From Durusdinium trenchii (Eukaryota; Sar; Dinophyceae; Suessiales; Symbiodiniaceae), in the NCBI GenBank assembly GCA_963970005.1, contig CAXAMN010026461.1, positions 487,046 through 551,045 on the forward strand: a stretch of 64,000 nt of DNA, in the 5' to 3' direction. The translations under genes and the position numbers were made by a program. Under the pieces are notes generated by a model, which worked only from the letters and a program-made list of their open reading frames with translations, searched no databases and was not told the DNA's origin. Below, piece by piece: positions 52,902 through 62,688 of the stretch (positions are counted from its first letter, which is position 1; the number at the start of each line of letters is the position of its first letter).

Positions 52902-53722
52902 GACAGGCTCAAGAGATGGGTATCGTCGGTATCGTTCCCACCAAAAAAGAGTGTTTGGTCAAGATCGTCCTGCCGCACGGGCCGCCTCCAAAAGTCCTTC
53001 AGCCAAAAGCTAAGGTAGGTCACAGACTACACCTAATCGCAGGGGTTTTGTTCAGGCGCATGTGTTTCCACAGCTGCTTTGCACATGTTGAAGGCTGCTT
53101 GCCAAAGGGGTCTATGTCTATGGCTCCATGTTTCTTTTGAATTTGCAGCAGGTACAATCTCTGAAATCAGCGTAGTGGGGAACACCCGTGGTTTCGTTTG
53201 TGGATATCCAGGTTGCCCCAGAAACCGTTTACGCTGACTCCAGAGAGTGTCCAACCACCCAAGGTGCTGCTGCATCATCCCAACACATCAGGGCCGTGTC
53301 AGCCGTAAAGTACATGCAAAGTCATACCAGCACATGCCAATGCAACTGGAGGGCACCTAAAGGTATTGTAATGCCAACGTGCCAACGCACCTCTGTATCC
53401 ACCATCCCAAGTCCGCCACATCTAAGCCTGACTCACTTCCCCTTGCTGGGACCACCAGCTGCCCAATTGCCAGGCATCGCCCGGCAACTCTAAGACCTCA
53501 AGGCACTTGTGGATGTTTGCCCTCACCAGACTGAATGGTGGCCTAATGTTGAGGGGATGTTCGACAATCTATGGCAATCTATGGGAACTTGATGGCTTGT
53601 TTAAATCCAGTCTTCATGCTTGCACATGCTATTGTTGTTCAGCCACATGCACGCCTCTCACACTCTCAGTTAATGCTATGTCTGCCATGTCTGCAAATCC
53701 ATGGAACTCTTCTGCACGGCTG
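52902..53722. other. No clear gene
   Basis: Short overlapping frames; none recognised. Confidence 0.35.
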
Positions 53723-54470
53723 TCATCCGCCCCAAAGAATATTAAGAACCCTAAGGTCGGGCATCAGTTCCTTCAAAGCTGGTGCCGCCAACCACCAAAG
53801 TAGGATGTTTGTGTCTACAACCTCGTCAAACGATTCAACCTTTGTACAGTTTTGACTTTGATGAGCTGCCAGAGGCCTATCAGAACTGAATGCACTTTGG
53901 CACTTTCCAGATCTTTCCAGCACCATCAGGTCCGAGGCATCACCTGCCCAAACAACCCTACACACCTCAGGGAGGAAGAGCATTGATGGAAACATCTGCC
54001 CCCTCGACCGCTCCGAAGCCCTCGTGAGGGAGCGTGACCTGGAAGACAATGACCTTCTGACTGTCACCGATCTTCACCTGAGACGAAGGGGAGAACTTGG
54101 TGCCAGGAGAGGGCTGTAGAAATCCCACAGAATCCCATGAGAACTCGGTTTCTGGTATTGTCCATCGTTTCTTGTCCACTTCCAGAAGACTCTCTATGGA
54201 AAGTACACCAGGTGCTTCTTGGTCTTGGGTGTTTGTGGCTCTGGGATCAAGCTTGACAAAGGTAGCCACGTCCATACATCTTCCCCTTCCCCCACCGAGG
54301 ATGAGGAAAAGTTGAAAAATGAACCATTTGACAGCCGTTAGACGATGCCGTTCATTTTGAATTTGATTTGCGACAAATACTTTGTCTTCAGGATTCCATC
54401 CTGTACAAACCAAAAAAGGATTCGTCACAGATGGGTTCCTAAGGTCGTGGCCTTTCATTTTGTCACACAA
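53723..54470 (-). pseudogene. Unknown protein, two-frame coding segment
   Basis: Minus strand. The frame from ~54300 reads DVATFVKLDPRATNTQDQEA, then SIESLLEVDKKRWTIPETEF and KIGDSQKVIVFQVTLPHEGF, to TGA near 53967. Just before that stop another minus frame takes over with PEVCRVVWAGDASDLMVLER, then VVDTNILLWWLAAPALKELM, ending at 53723. The takeover is at CTTCCTCCCTGAGG, so a one-base indel is likely. The combined segment has no intron inside and good codon use. The family is unknown. The part upstream of 54300 may be intron. Confidence 0.55.
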
Positions 54471-54585
54471 AACAAGTGGTCGCTCTTTCCCTTCCTCAGA
54501 CTCGAAGGCTCCGAATCTCCGAGACCGGTCGCACTTCTTTTGATAAATTCACCAGATCAGGTTCAAAACCTGCCGCGAATGGGTT

Positions 54586-54972
54586 CTAATGGGCTCTTTC
54601 TTTTGCAAGTTCCTTTCGCAACACTTTCGCAGCTTGCGATTTGGCTTTCGCGCCATGCAGTCTGTGCAAAACCGCTTTCGGATGCTGTTGCGGACAGAAG
54701 TCAAACCTTTCGTGCATAAAAGTCTGCAACATCTTTTGCGCCTGTGTGTTTATGCAAAGGCATCTTCCATAATCTCTCTTCAAATTGTTCCATAGGAGGT
54801 TTGGGCTGCTGCAGACCTGGGCTTGCTCAATGGTGCCTATGTCCAAGAAGAACATCGAGATACATCGAGCCCTGAAACGGTCTCTTGCACTCACAAGTTC
54901 CCCCTTCCTCAGACGCTCTTTCTCTTCCTTCCCAACATTCCCCCTGGAGTCATCGCCTTGCCTCGCAACCAA
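54586..54972 (-). CDS. Candidate exon, Lys/Ala-rich C-terminus
   Basis: A minus frame of 128 codons: GNVGKEEKERLRKGELVSAR, then LLWNNLKRDYGRCLCINTQA and HPKAVLHRLHGAKAKSQAAK, ending VLRKELAKERAH at TAG 54588-54586. The end is a basic helix. Upstream in minus sense another frame ends PREALRKELGCEARR (54950-55141), which may be a prior piece. It may be the gene before, or part of, the segment at 53.7-54.5 kb. The family is unknown. Confidence 0.5.
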   Translation of the reverse strand: MVARQGDDSRGNVGKEEKERLRKGELVSARDRFRARCISMFFLDIGTIEQAQVCSSPNLLWNNLKRDYGRCLCINTQAQKMLQTFMHERFDFCPQQHPKAVLHRLHGAKAKSQAAKVLRKELAKERAH

Positions 54973-55967
54973 GCTCCTTTCGCAGGGCCTCCCGCGGCAC
55001 GCGGCACAGGCTTCGGAACGACTTATGTAATTGAATTGCGATGTACAAAGCTACTTTGGACATATTCACAAAGTGCCCGCTACAAGAATCAGACTCTATC
55101 AGAGACAAAGAAACACAAGAATGCATAGCTGTTCCCAACATCTCACGGCAACTTCATTCACTTAAGATGTCACTCGATTTCCACCGGTCACCATCTTGGT
55201 GTGCCCTCGCCTCATCTAAGGAGCGTCTTCCAGCACCCCATAATATGAGGTCATAAGACTTCAGTTCTTTGGGGTCCTGGATCTTCACAGACAGGCGTGC
55301 GGCGTGCACAAGCCAGTGACAGGGTCGGAGGTGATGGGGGACGGAGGCTCACAGGGACCAGCCCCCGGTTGTGGAAGGTTGTATGGGCCGCGAGCGCACA
55401 AACTTTGAATAAGTGCAAAAATGATTATGCACCCCACAAACAACATGAAGCTGTCCTACACCACTACACAAACAGAAAAACACTACCAGGTTGACAGCCC
55501 GACTGTTTAAACATGTTGTTGCCCGTACTGTAGGACAAAATCCTGCATCACCTTGGATGGAGAAAAACTCCACAATTCTCGTGCTTTGGTTATGCTGGGT
55601 GTTGCAGGATTGATCCATCAACACTAGTGCTTCGAAACAAGTGGCTGCAATACAGAACTGTGATGTCGAAGGTCTGGGATATAAATGGGGTTCATGTCAC
55701 TCAGTATCCCTCTACCAGTTTGAGCAAAACGGTCCAAGAATTGTCTTTCACCACCAGATTCACGTTGGGCATAGTAAACCAAATGTCACTCCTCCAACCC
55801 AAATTGAAACGGCAGTCGCAACAACCCCACCTGGATGGGCGTCTCGTACGAGATCCTGGCTTCATGGCCGGCCACCTGGACGGGGTGAGTGGCCTCATGT
55901 GGCCTGATGTCGGATCCATCACCGCGGATGGTGCAGCTTCGACCCATCCAACCTATGGAACTGGCCC
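54973..55967. other. No clear gene
   Basis: The longest frame is plus 55627-56139 (170 codons). It crosses repeat units at 55968-56035 and part of it is simple repeat translation, so I do not call it. Confidence 0.35.
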
Positions 55968-56035
55968 TACTAGCGAAGGCCTCCACAATACTAGCATGAC
56001 CTCCACAATACTAGCGATGGCCTCCAACCTAGTAT
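55968..56035 (+). repeat. GCGATGGCCTCCAACCTA repeat, three units
   Basis: ACTAGCGAAGGCCTCCACAA, TACTAGCATGACCTCCACAA, TACTAGCGATGGCCTCCAAC in tandem, in the same orientation as the retrotransposon tail. Confidence 0.85.
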
Positions 56036-56115
56036 GTCAGAAGTTGTCGGCTTCCCAGAAACCTCGACCTGGAGAAGCACACTCTTTGGCTTTGGTGTTA
56101 AGGGGCCCCTGCGTG

Positions 56116-56284
56116 CCTGACACTGGGTCACCCGATTAGACGAGATAAGTTCCATCCGTGATTTTTGCCACTCTGGAGGTTGCTACTTACAGATTCATTT
56201 GATTGCAGCTCACAACTCACAACTTCACAATTCAGCCCCTCCCTCATATAAGTGCCTTGCCCCCAAGGTGTCCAGTGAGTCGTG
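56116..56284 (-). repeat. 169-bp inverted repeat, right copy
   Basis: Reverse complement of 50969-51137. The two copies are 5 kb apart and face each other. The same length and sharp ends suggest a defined unit. Confidence 0.9.
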
Positions 56285-56704
56285 TGATCCTAGCGCATCC
56301 TGCTAGTAAACAGGTGTCCACCCACAACCGCGGCCTCCACGCATGCAGCAAAATGTTGCCAAATGCATAAAGCTACATTATCTTGTGTCCCATGTACAGT
56401 AATCAGAATGCACCTGGCTTGATCTGCAGGCAAGACTGCTCAAAACATGTGTATATATATATATATATTGCTGGAGGAGCTCTCAAGTTCTGAGCTCCGG
56501 GTTCCCGGGTTCATGAAAACGAATCCTGAGTTGAAAGCCAGGAGCTTCATCATAGGAACCCTGTCACACGGTAGAGTCATCACCAAAGTAAAAGGTCAAG
56601 GAGCTAGCAGCCTACCAGCTCAGCTGAGTACAAGTACCCAACTCTGCAAGAGGTGTTTTTTTCAGGCTATTAGAATGATCAAAGCAACCATTAAAACAAA
56701 GTTG
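56285..56704. other. No gene seen
   Basis: An AT microsatellite lies at about 56447-56469. Short frames only. Confidence 0.4.
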
Positions 56705-57304
56705 CTACTGAATTGGAAGTCCAACTGTCATCCCGTGCACCGAGATGTCTGAAAGAAAGGCTTGGTCGGCTTTTTCAAAGTTGATCTCTTCCAGCAACCG
56801 ATGCAAAGCCAGGAGTGAAAAACAACAGCCTTTTGGATGTGTCCCCCTCATTGGAAGGGAAGCTTCCAAACCCAAATGCTCGAAGAAATGCTGGGTATGC
56901 CAGAGTTGGGCAGAACTGGGTAGCCATGGCCTTTTGCAACTCCTCGTTTTGAAAATGACCCACATTGTCTCACTGAACGCTAAGAGTGTTGAGAAGGGTG
57001 TGTCACTGCCATGTGCTAATGCTGCTACAAACCTGCAAGCCGCGCCTTCTTCCAACGCCTCAGGAACGTGTCCTGGAACTCGCCCGCACAGCCCACACGA
57101 AAAGGAACATCGATTAGAAATCACTTTGACCCCAACGCCCTGAAGGATGATCCAAGAATGAACGACCTCCGCGGTCCTCACCAAGCTCATGTCCTTTGGG
57201 CCAATTGGGGGAACAGTTGATAGTATAAACAGCATAGTCGATATAGTATTACAGTAAGCATCCCTCATCCAAGGGTCTCCAAGGGTCTCCGCATTGGGGC
57301 TCAA
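56705..57304 (-). CDS. Candidate coding segment, unknown protein
   Basis: A 199-codon minus frame, the longest host-like frame in the window. The part from about 57070 down is protein-like: EALEEGAACRFVAALAHGSD, then HTQHFFEHLGLEASLPMRGT and LLALHRLLEEINFEKADQAF. It ends at TGA at 56705. The upstream part (to 57304) is less convincing, so the ATG at 57304 may not be native. No family is recognised. Confidence 0.45.
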   Translation of the reverse strand: MSPNAETLGDPWMRDAYCNTISTMLFILSTVPPIGPKDMSLVRTAEVVHSWIILQGVGVKVISNRCSFSCGLCGRVPGHVPEALEEGAACRFVAALAHGSDTPFSTLLAFSETMWVIFKTRSCKRPWLPSSAQLWHTQHFFEHLGLEASLPMRGTHPKGCCFSLLALHRLLEEINFEKADQAFLSDISVHGMTVGLPIQ

Positions 57305-57807
57305 GAGATTCCTCCGTCAGCGAAGTGGGAATTGGAGGCTCCCCGATGACTTGCCAGTCAGGAGATGTCCAGTGCTATGGGGGATTGTAGGTCGTCTCAG
57401 CCAGGCTCTGCTTTCGACAAAAAATTGTAACAACCCCTCCTCGATCTCTGCCAGGGGCATTCCAGAGGTGAAACTCCTGGAACGTGTCTGCTGATCCAAC
57501 CTCAGGTGGGGTGAGTGAGGCGCTTCGTGCGAACCAGAGTCTGGCCCAGCCAAGCACCAAGGACCAGTGTGGGAGCCTAAAAAACTAAAGAATACCCTTT
57601 GTATCTCTTTGTCTAGATGTACTAGCGCATGGATATATAGAATGGGTTGTCCACCCGCCAGCAACGGCCTGGTAACCACCTTTTCTTGACCCTATCTTCA
57701 GGGAGCTAGAGGGAGCATTGGCCTAGCATGATGAACCTGCACATTCCTGGACCATCACGGGTCCGAGATCACCCTGGAGATGAATCAGAAGAGGTGGAAC
57801 CAAAGGC
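57305..57807. other. No clear gene
   Basis: Overlapping frames 57317-57679 (minus) and 57294-57494 (plus); no domain. Confidence 0.35.
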
Positions 57808-57990
57808 TTGCAAGAACCCAAGGCAAAGTGTGATGAGTTGGCATCATTGTCAGATCCGTTTCCTCAACAAGGGGCACGGAAGGGACCCCCACTGTGTCCG
57901 GCTGTCCTGATGTTGATAGGCATTTTCGAGGGAGATTGGTCGAAGGAGTTGGGCAAGCTTGCTGAGCCCACTTCCCAGTGTTGGATGTTA
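57808..57990 (+). CDS. Candidate exon, unknown protein
   Basis: The plus frame QEPKAKCDELASLSDPFPQQ, then PAVLMLIGIFEGDWSKELGK and LAEPTSQCW, has fair codon use. The plus frame continues open to 58167 but loses coding character. The family is unknown. Confidence 0.35.
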
Positions 57991-58292
57991 GAAACAACAA
58001 GAACAAAACCACAACATCATGTCACTAATGTCACTTGCTGGATTCTGTCTTGCTGCAGCGAAGATTGCCTTCAATCAGTCACAAGTTTTGAACATGCTCA
58101 AAAGCAATTTGCAAACACAAACTGGTTGGACTGGCTCAGCACGCTTGAGGCTGTCCCTGTGTTGTAGCTGTAAGAAAGCTTGGTGAAGTGAAGCCAGCGC
58201 TTATGTAAGACAGCCGGCGACCTGCAACATGTAGTCGTCTCTGTAGCAAGCGTTTACAAGCAAAGCGCAAAAAGCGCCCCACGCCCTGACCA
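57991..58292. other. No gene seen
   Basis: Nothing recognisable. Confidence 0.4.
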
Positions 58293-58422
58293 TCACTGAC
58301 CGTCACTGACCTTCAGTCGCCACGATGTGCTAAGCTGACCGGCATGGACCGGGTCGAGGAGGAGAGAGCGATCCTCGGACACGGCACCACGGCACGTGCC
58401 ATCTGAGTCGCTTGACTGTTTT
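58293..58422 (-). CDS. Candidate terminal exon
   Basis: After an acceptor-like TTTTACATTCCCAAAACAG, the minus frame reads SSDSDGTCRGAVSEDRSLLL, then DPVHAGQLSTSWRLKVSDGQ, and stops at TGA near 58293. GC3 is high. It probably pairs with the first-exon candidate at 58504-58620. Confidence 0.45.
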
Positions 58423-58503
58423 GGGAATGTAAAATTAATCCAAAGGAATCCGGATGGATTTGGATTGCCCCGGGCGCCGGGTGACGGGATGTGACGGGTA
58501 GTC

Positions 58504-58620
58504 TTAACCATATCCCCAAGGAGTCGCAGTACTGCTGCTGACGCTACTGATGCTACGTTGAATGGCGTCGCGTTGTGCAGCGTCGCGCCTGATATCCGTG
58601 CGGGTGCAGTGGTTCGCCAT
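58504..58620 (-). CDS. Candidate first exon
   Basis: ATG at 58620 opens MANHCTRTDIRRDAAQRDAI, then QRSISSVSSSTATPWGYG, up to TAA 58506-58504. A GT follows GGATATG just before that stop, so splicing may skip it. The phase to the next exon does not resolve simply, so the pairing is tentative. The family is unknown. Confidence 0.4.
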   Translation of the reverse strand: MANHCTRTDIRRDAAQRDAIQRSISSVSSSTATPWGYG

Positions 58621-58794
58621 AGACCTGCCAAACACGACGCGAATGGAGTGGAGGAGCGGACTGATAGATGATGTGATCTAAAGGGACCTGTAAATTACAC
58701 CAGCATAGACCCCAAACAGTCTTTAAGGATGAAATGTCATTTGCAAACGCCCTATTTAAAGAATCATAATGATGTCATGAAATAGAAGCGGGCA

Positions 58795-59265
58795 TCCGAT
58801 ATAGGCAAAGGCCCAGACAAAGGCGGTTAAGGGGTGCCCAAGGGCAACACAAAGACAAACACAAAAACGGGCAAGGCGCGGAGAAGTCTATACACAAAGA
58901 CTCAGACACGAACGAAACGCAGACAAACTCTATCTAAAAAACGGGCAGAGGAGGACAAGAACTAGTTTGATTGGACAAGCTCTGTAAGACTGGCAAAACA
59001 GACAGGGTCCAGATGCGTGGCGAAGCTTTGAGGCAGACAAGGGTAGAACAATGTGCAGCCACCTTCTGTACAGACCGACCCAGGCAAAGGTGACCAAGGC
59101 GGACAAGAGCAGGCAAGGTGCAGCGATCCGGACAAAGGCGGGCACAGAGCGGACAAAGGCGCGGCCAAAGCCTATACAAAGACACTCACAATTAAAGGCG
59201 GACAAAGAGCAAACACATCACGGACACATGACACAGAGTGACAAAGGCGCGGCCAAGGTTTATCG
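58795..59265 (+). repeat. Degenerate GACAAAGGCG array
   Basis: About 470 bp with recurring GACAAAGGCG, GCGGACAAAG, GGCGCGGCCAAAG and ACACAAAGAC words. Spacing is irregular, so this is an old tandem array. Open frames through it on either strand are artefacts. Confidence 0.75.
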
Positions 59266-60127
59266 CGACCGTCCCTTTTTTCCTAAAGATAACCCCACAG
59301 TAAACTGTTTGGGGAAAAAGAAACACCCAAAAGGACCTCAGGCAAGAGATAGCCTGTAATTAGGGACTGTAGGAAATACTTCGGAGGTCTTGGAAGTCCA
59401 AGAGCATCCTTGAAGGCAACACAAGCCCCTTTGTACAGGTTCCTATAAGCCTTGTGATGGCCAATTATTTGGATTAGTTGGCACTCGTGCACATCTTCAG
59501 CCTCTTGATCCTAGAATCCTAGAAGTCCTAGAAGTGGCTCGTCTTCTACTTTTTGCAGCCATTGTGTCTGTCTTGCATGAGGCTCCTCGAAAACACTTTC
59601 AAGATCCTGTATGTTGCAACCACTGATGCAAGTCTACAAGAAATGTCTTGCCTGATCTCTCCAAGGACGGTTGCCCACCGTAGATGGACGAAAGTCAAAC
59701 CCCGTGAGAGAGTTCTGGGAGCTCAACCCCTTGTTTTCAACGCCCGCTGGATAGCCTTTAAGTTTACGCTACGTACATCCGTTTCTTAGCTTCCACTGGA
59801 AGAAATAAAGCTCAACAATGTGGGTGGGGGGCACTTCCTCTACCACATGGTGGGCCCTTGATATCTTTCCCCAACCAACCAGCTATATAGGTGGTTAAAG
59901 CAGTGAGCCTAGATGAACACCTTCCCCAAGATTCTATTGCAAGACTCTAGGAATATCTAATCAAGGTCAAGATCTATAGAGGGGAAGTCTTTGGGACACG
60001 CAAAGACCACCATCACTGCCATGCCTCGCTTCCATGACAACCTCAGTCACTCGCGTGAGCACTTGTCGAGTTTCTCAGGTCCACCCGTTCTGCCTTTCTG
60101 CCGTTTCGCAGCAGAAACACTCGAGAA
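59266..60127. other. Mostly non-coding; one weak plus frame
   Basis: A plus frame at about 59660-59770 reads SPRTVAHRRWTKVKPRERVL and could be an exon, but I see no splice support. Nothing else is recognisable. Confidence 0.3.
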
Positions 60128-60694
60128 ATGACCGATACCAGGAGCTTAGGATCCTCAATCGACCATGCACCATGGCCACCATGGGGTATGTCGAAACTTA
60201 AAACATGTCTTGACTCAAGACACTCATTACGTCGAACACATCACTGGAATTCGAAAATGGCCTGGGGAGATGGTTGTTCCACAAACGGAGGCTTGTCCAC
60301 TTCCATGTTTGCTTTGCGACTCAAAATGAGCGAGGCTGAAAAACTCCCGTGGAGGGCGCATCGGAAGTGCATCGTGGGTCCTTGGTGGATTGGCCTCATG
60401 GCTTATGCCGCCAGCTATGGATGACCGGATTCCCTGTCCATGGCTCGGGAAAATACACAGGTTGTAGCACGAAGACGATTAGGTTGGTGTTGATCCAGTT
60501 CTTCCATGTTCCCAGTTCATCCCAGTTCTAGCTGTGAGACCATCATCTGGGCCATCTGGCAATTTCCGGCGCATCTGGCCGGGGGCGAAGCATGCCACTT
60601 GGGTCCGTCCAGCGATACTGCGCAACGGGCTGCGGTGGCTGTTCAATTGCTTCAAGGGACAGATCCGAGCCCATTGAAAAAGACGGCTCACTAA
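60128..60694 (+). CDS. Candidate three-exon gene, unknown protein
   Basis: Three plus-strand pieces look like exons of one gene. Exon 1 starts at ATG 60128 (MTDTRSLGSSIDHAPWPPW) and meets GTATGTC near 60184. Exon 2 (~60258-60420) reads STNGGLSTSMFALRLKMSEA, then EKLPWRAHRKCIVGPWWIGL and MAYAASYG. Exon 3 (~60529-60694) reads CETIIWAIWQFPAHLAGGEA, then TAQRAAVAVQLLQGTDPSPL, ending KKTAH at TAA 60692-60694. Codons are GC-ending. The CTAGTAG array starts 3 bp after the stop, and the last ~8 codons are duplicated at 62109. Exon borders are approximate and the family is unknown. Confidence 0.45.
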
Positions 60695-60785
60695 GCCCCT
60701 AGTAGCTTCTTGCTGGCCAGGAGCCCCTAGTAGCGTCCTTGCTCCTAGTAGCGATGCCAGGAGCCCCTAATAGCTTCTTGTTACT
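60670..60785 (+). repeat. Gene-end fragment plus CTAGTAG array, copy 1
   Basis: A 45-bp block from CCCATTGAAAAAGACGGCTC to CTAGTAGCTTCTTGCT is identical at 62109-62153. The following array (GGCCAGGAGCCCCTAGTAGC … GCCAGGAGCCCCTAATAGC) is nearly identical too, apart from a ~10-bp indel. Homology stops at CCC on the left. Confidence 0.9.
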
Positions 60786-61006
60786 CTAAGAAGGCGAAGG
60801 GGTCAGTGAATTGCCAACTGAGTTTACCCTGCATGGCCAACAATGCAGGACGACCATTGCTACCTCTCCAGATGCAAGTCCTTTTGGTTTGATCTTATCA
60901 TCGTATATATTTTTAAAGTATGTTTTATATTCATTAATCAGTTGCCTCCACCCTGCATGCAGTTCCAGTCCTTTGGATAACAACACGTTTCACATCGCTT
61001 CACCCC

Positions 61007-61168
61007 CTTGCCGACCAGTCCGTGGCCGCTCCGCGACGTCCCCTCCTTCTGTGCCAGCAACATGGCCGCCCAGAGGCCCGCAGGACCTGCCTGGGTTCCG
61101 ATGCAGAGCACTGCCCCAAAAAGAAAACCCGGTACAATTCTTCTTTTGGCCCGCTCCCCCCTACTTAA
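61007..61168 (+). CDS. Candidate terminal exon, unknown protein
   Basis: The plus frame LADQSVAAPRRPLLLCQQHG, then RPEARRTCLGSDAEHCPKKK and TRYNSSFGPLPPT, runs to TAA at 61166. GC3 is high. A longer plus frame in another phase (60811-61176) is Pro/Ser-rich and less likely. It follows the plus gene candidate at 60.1-60.7 kb, but the array and a stop lie between. The family is unknown. Confidence 0.45.
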   Translation, partial: LADQSVAAPRRPLLLCQQHGRPEARRTCLGSDAEHCPKKKTRYNSSFGPLPPT

Positions 61169-61593
61169 TTAAGTAAGGGCGACTAGGCTGGGCAGAAGTA
61201 CATCTAGAATTTAATCATATTAATTCGGAATTTATACGGGTATGTGTTGAAATAGGACCCCCGGAAAGGGACAGATCAACAAAAATCCAGTTGTTGGAGG
61301 ATGTCCATACACTGCCCGGAGTTCAGAATTCTGGCTGCTTTTACGAGCTGTTTTGACCCAGAAGGGGCCCAGGGTCATGGCATCCAGACATCCTCGGGAA
61401 AGACCGGAAGACCCTGAAAAGGGAGAACATGGACTGCCAGGCAGGGCTATATTGTATAATATTACATATGACATAATGCTTTTCAGGTGTTTGGTATCGA
61501 CCGACCGCCACATCTATAGAAGCCAAGCAAGGGAGTTTTACAGCGGCTGGATTCCTCCTCGATGAACCAACATTCACGACGGGAATGGCCCAC
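61169..61593. other. No clear gene
   Basis: Short frames; nothing recognised. Confidence 0.4.
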
Positions 61594-62113
61594 TCAGAAA
61601 GGGGAGATCCTATTCACAATGGAGAAGGAGGAAGAGGAGGAGGAGGAGGACGACGACGACGATGATGATTCACATATGATGTCTTCCCGACTGCTACGTT
61701 TTCCAAACTCGAACCTATGTTTAGGCCTAGGTGCCAAAACACTGATTTTCACACTATGGCCAGTGGAAGGTGGCATGTTGGTCTGAGTCAAGCCCCGCAA
61801 ATCTCCATCCTCAACTGTACCTGACCTACCAACATCAAAAGGCTGGCTGGCACTCATTAGCTGCAGGTGCTCACGCAGCTTTTGGATGCCTTTGGGTGAT
61901 GCAAAATGTTCAGAAGGTTCGACTGTGGGGTTGAATAGCAGAGACATGGTTGTTGGAGGAGCTTGACTTGTTCATTCCCAAAAACACCGCTTGAAGCTCC
62001 ATCCCAAGCCCCTCGAGGCCCATGAACCGCTCAGTCGACCGCAGCATGACCAAACCCGCAGCGTCGATGGCAACTCGACTTCGGCTCCTTTGGGTCCTTG
62101 GCTCCTTCCCCAT
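61594..62113 (-). pseudogene. Coding segment with one frame break, unknown protein
   Basis: Minus strand. ATG at 62113 opens MGKEPRTQRSRSRVAIDAAG, then LVMLRSTERFMGLEGLGMEL and QAVFLGMNKSS. Near 61950 the frame moves by one and continues SLLFNPTVEPSEHFASPKGI, then QKLREHLQLMSASQPFDV, followed by a possible donor GTAGGTCAGG near 61830. Below that, the open frame reaches a Ser run encoded by the TCN/ATC trinucleotide repeat (61625-61670), probably intronic. The ATG lies in the fragment shared with 60670, so the native start may be elsewhere. The family is unknown. Confidence 0.45.
61625..61670. repeat. Trinucleotide microsatellite
   Basis: AGGAGGAGGAGG runs into ACGACGACG and ATGATGATG. On the plus strand it would encode Glu then Asp runs, on the minus strand Ser runs. 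Confidence 0.9.
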
Positions 62114-62233
62114 TGAAAAAGACGGCTCACTAAGCCCCTAGTAGCTTCTTGCTCCTGGTAGTAGTAAGGCCAGGAGTCCCTAGTAGCGTCCTTGCTCCTA
62201 GTAGCGATGCCAGGAGCACCTAATAGCGTTTTT
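62109..62233 (+). repeat. Gene-end fragment plus CTAGTAG array, copy 2
   Basis: Second copy of the block at 60670-60785, in the same orientation 1.44 kb away. The flanks outside the shared part do not match. Confidence 0.9.
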
Positions 62234-62322
62234 GGCCCGTGGCCTTGCCTCCTTACTTAGTTAAGTAGGCGCCTACTTCATTAAGCAAGGAACAAACTTG
62301 TTCGGTCCTGGCTACTAACGCT

Positions 62323-62373
62323 TGAAGAAGCGCCCGCGCTATTCATTTGGTTCCTAGATTTTTAGGGAAACTA
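62323..62373 (+). mobile_element. Fragment resembling the retrotransposon 3' end
   Basis: TGAAGAAGCGCCCGCGCTAT, then TCATTTGGTTCCTAGATTTT and TAGGGAAACTA, matches 21335-21386 at roughly 80% by eye. It lies about 90 bp after a CTAGTAG array. It may be a severely 5'-truncated insertion or a shared end motif. Confidence 0.5.
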
Positions 62374-62688
62374 CAGTAAACATATGTTTATTCCTTCAGC
62401 TCCTTCGACCAAGAAACCCCAACGATAGCAATCTTTCGCCTTTGGAAGAGGCTCTCCTGGCAAGTTCTTGGATCACATGAATTCACATGACTGTAGTGAA
62501 AGCACGTGAAAGTCACATGAAATCTGGTGTCAATCTTCATCAAAATGATTGGATCTTTCTGTAATGGCTCAAGGAACTTACAACATTGCTTTTTGTCGGG
62601 TGGTCCTCTCACCCCCACATCGATTGCAATACCATGGCAAGAACAGTAAAGGAACCTAGTCTCCCAGAGATGTGAGCTGGAGTGCAAC
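62374..62688. other. No gene seen
   Basis: A minus frame of 99 codons has no coding-like character. Confidence 0.35.

Noticed and set aside
55627-56139. 170-codon plus frame
   Set aside because: It runs through dispersed repeat units and shows no coding-like codon choice or domain.
58930-59359. Open frames on both strands
   Set aside because: They are translations of the GACAAAGGCG array.
61562-61786. Plus frame with Glu and Asp runs
   Set aside because: The runs come from a trinucleotide microsatellite, and the minus strand has the better coding candidate.
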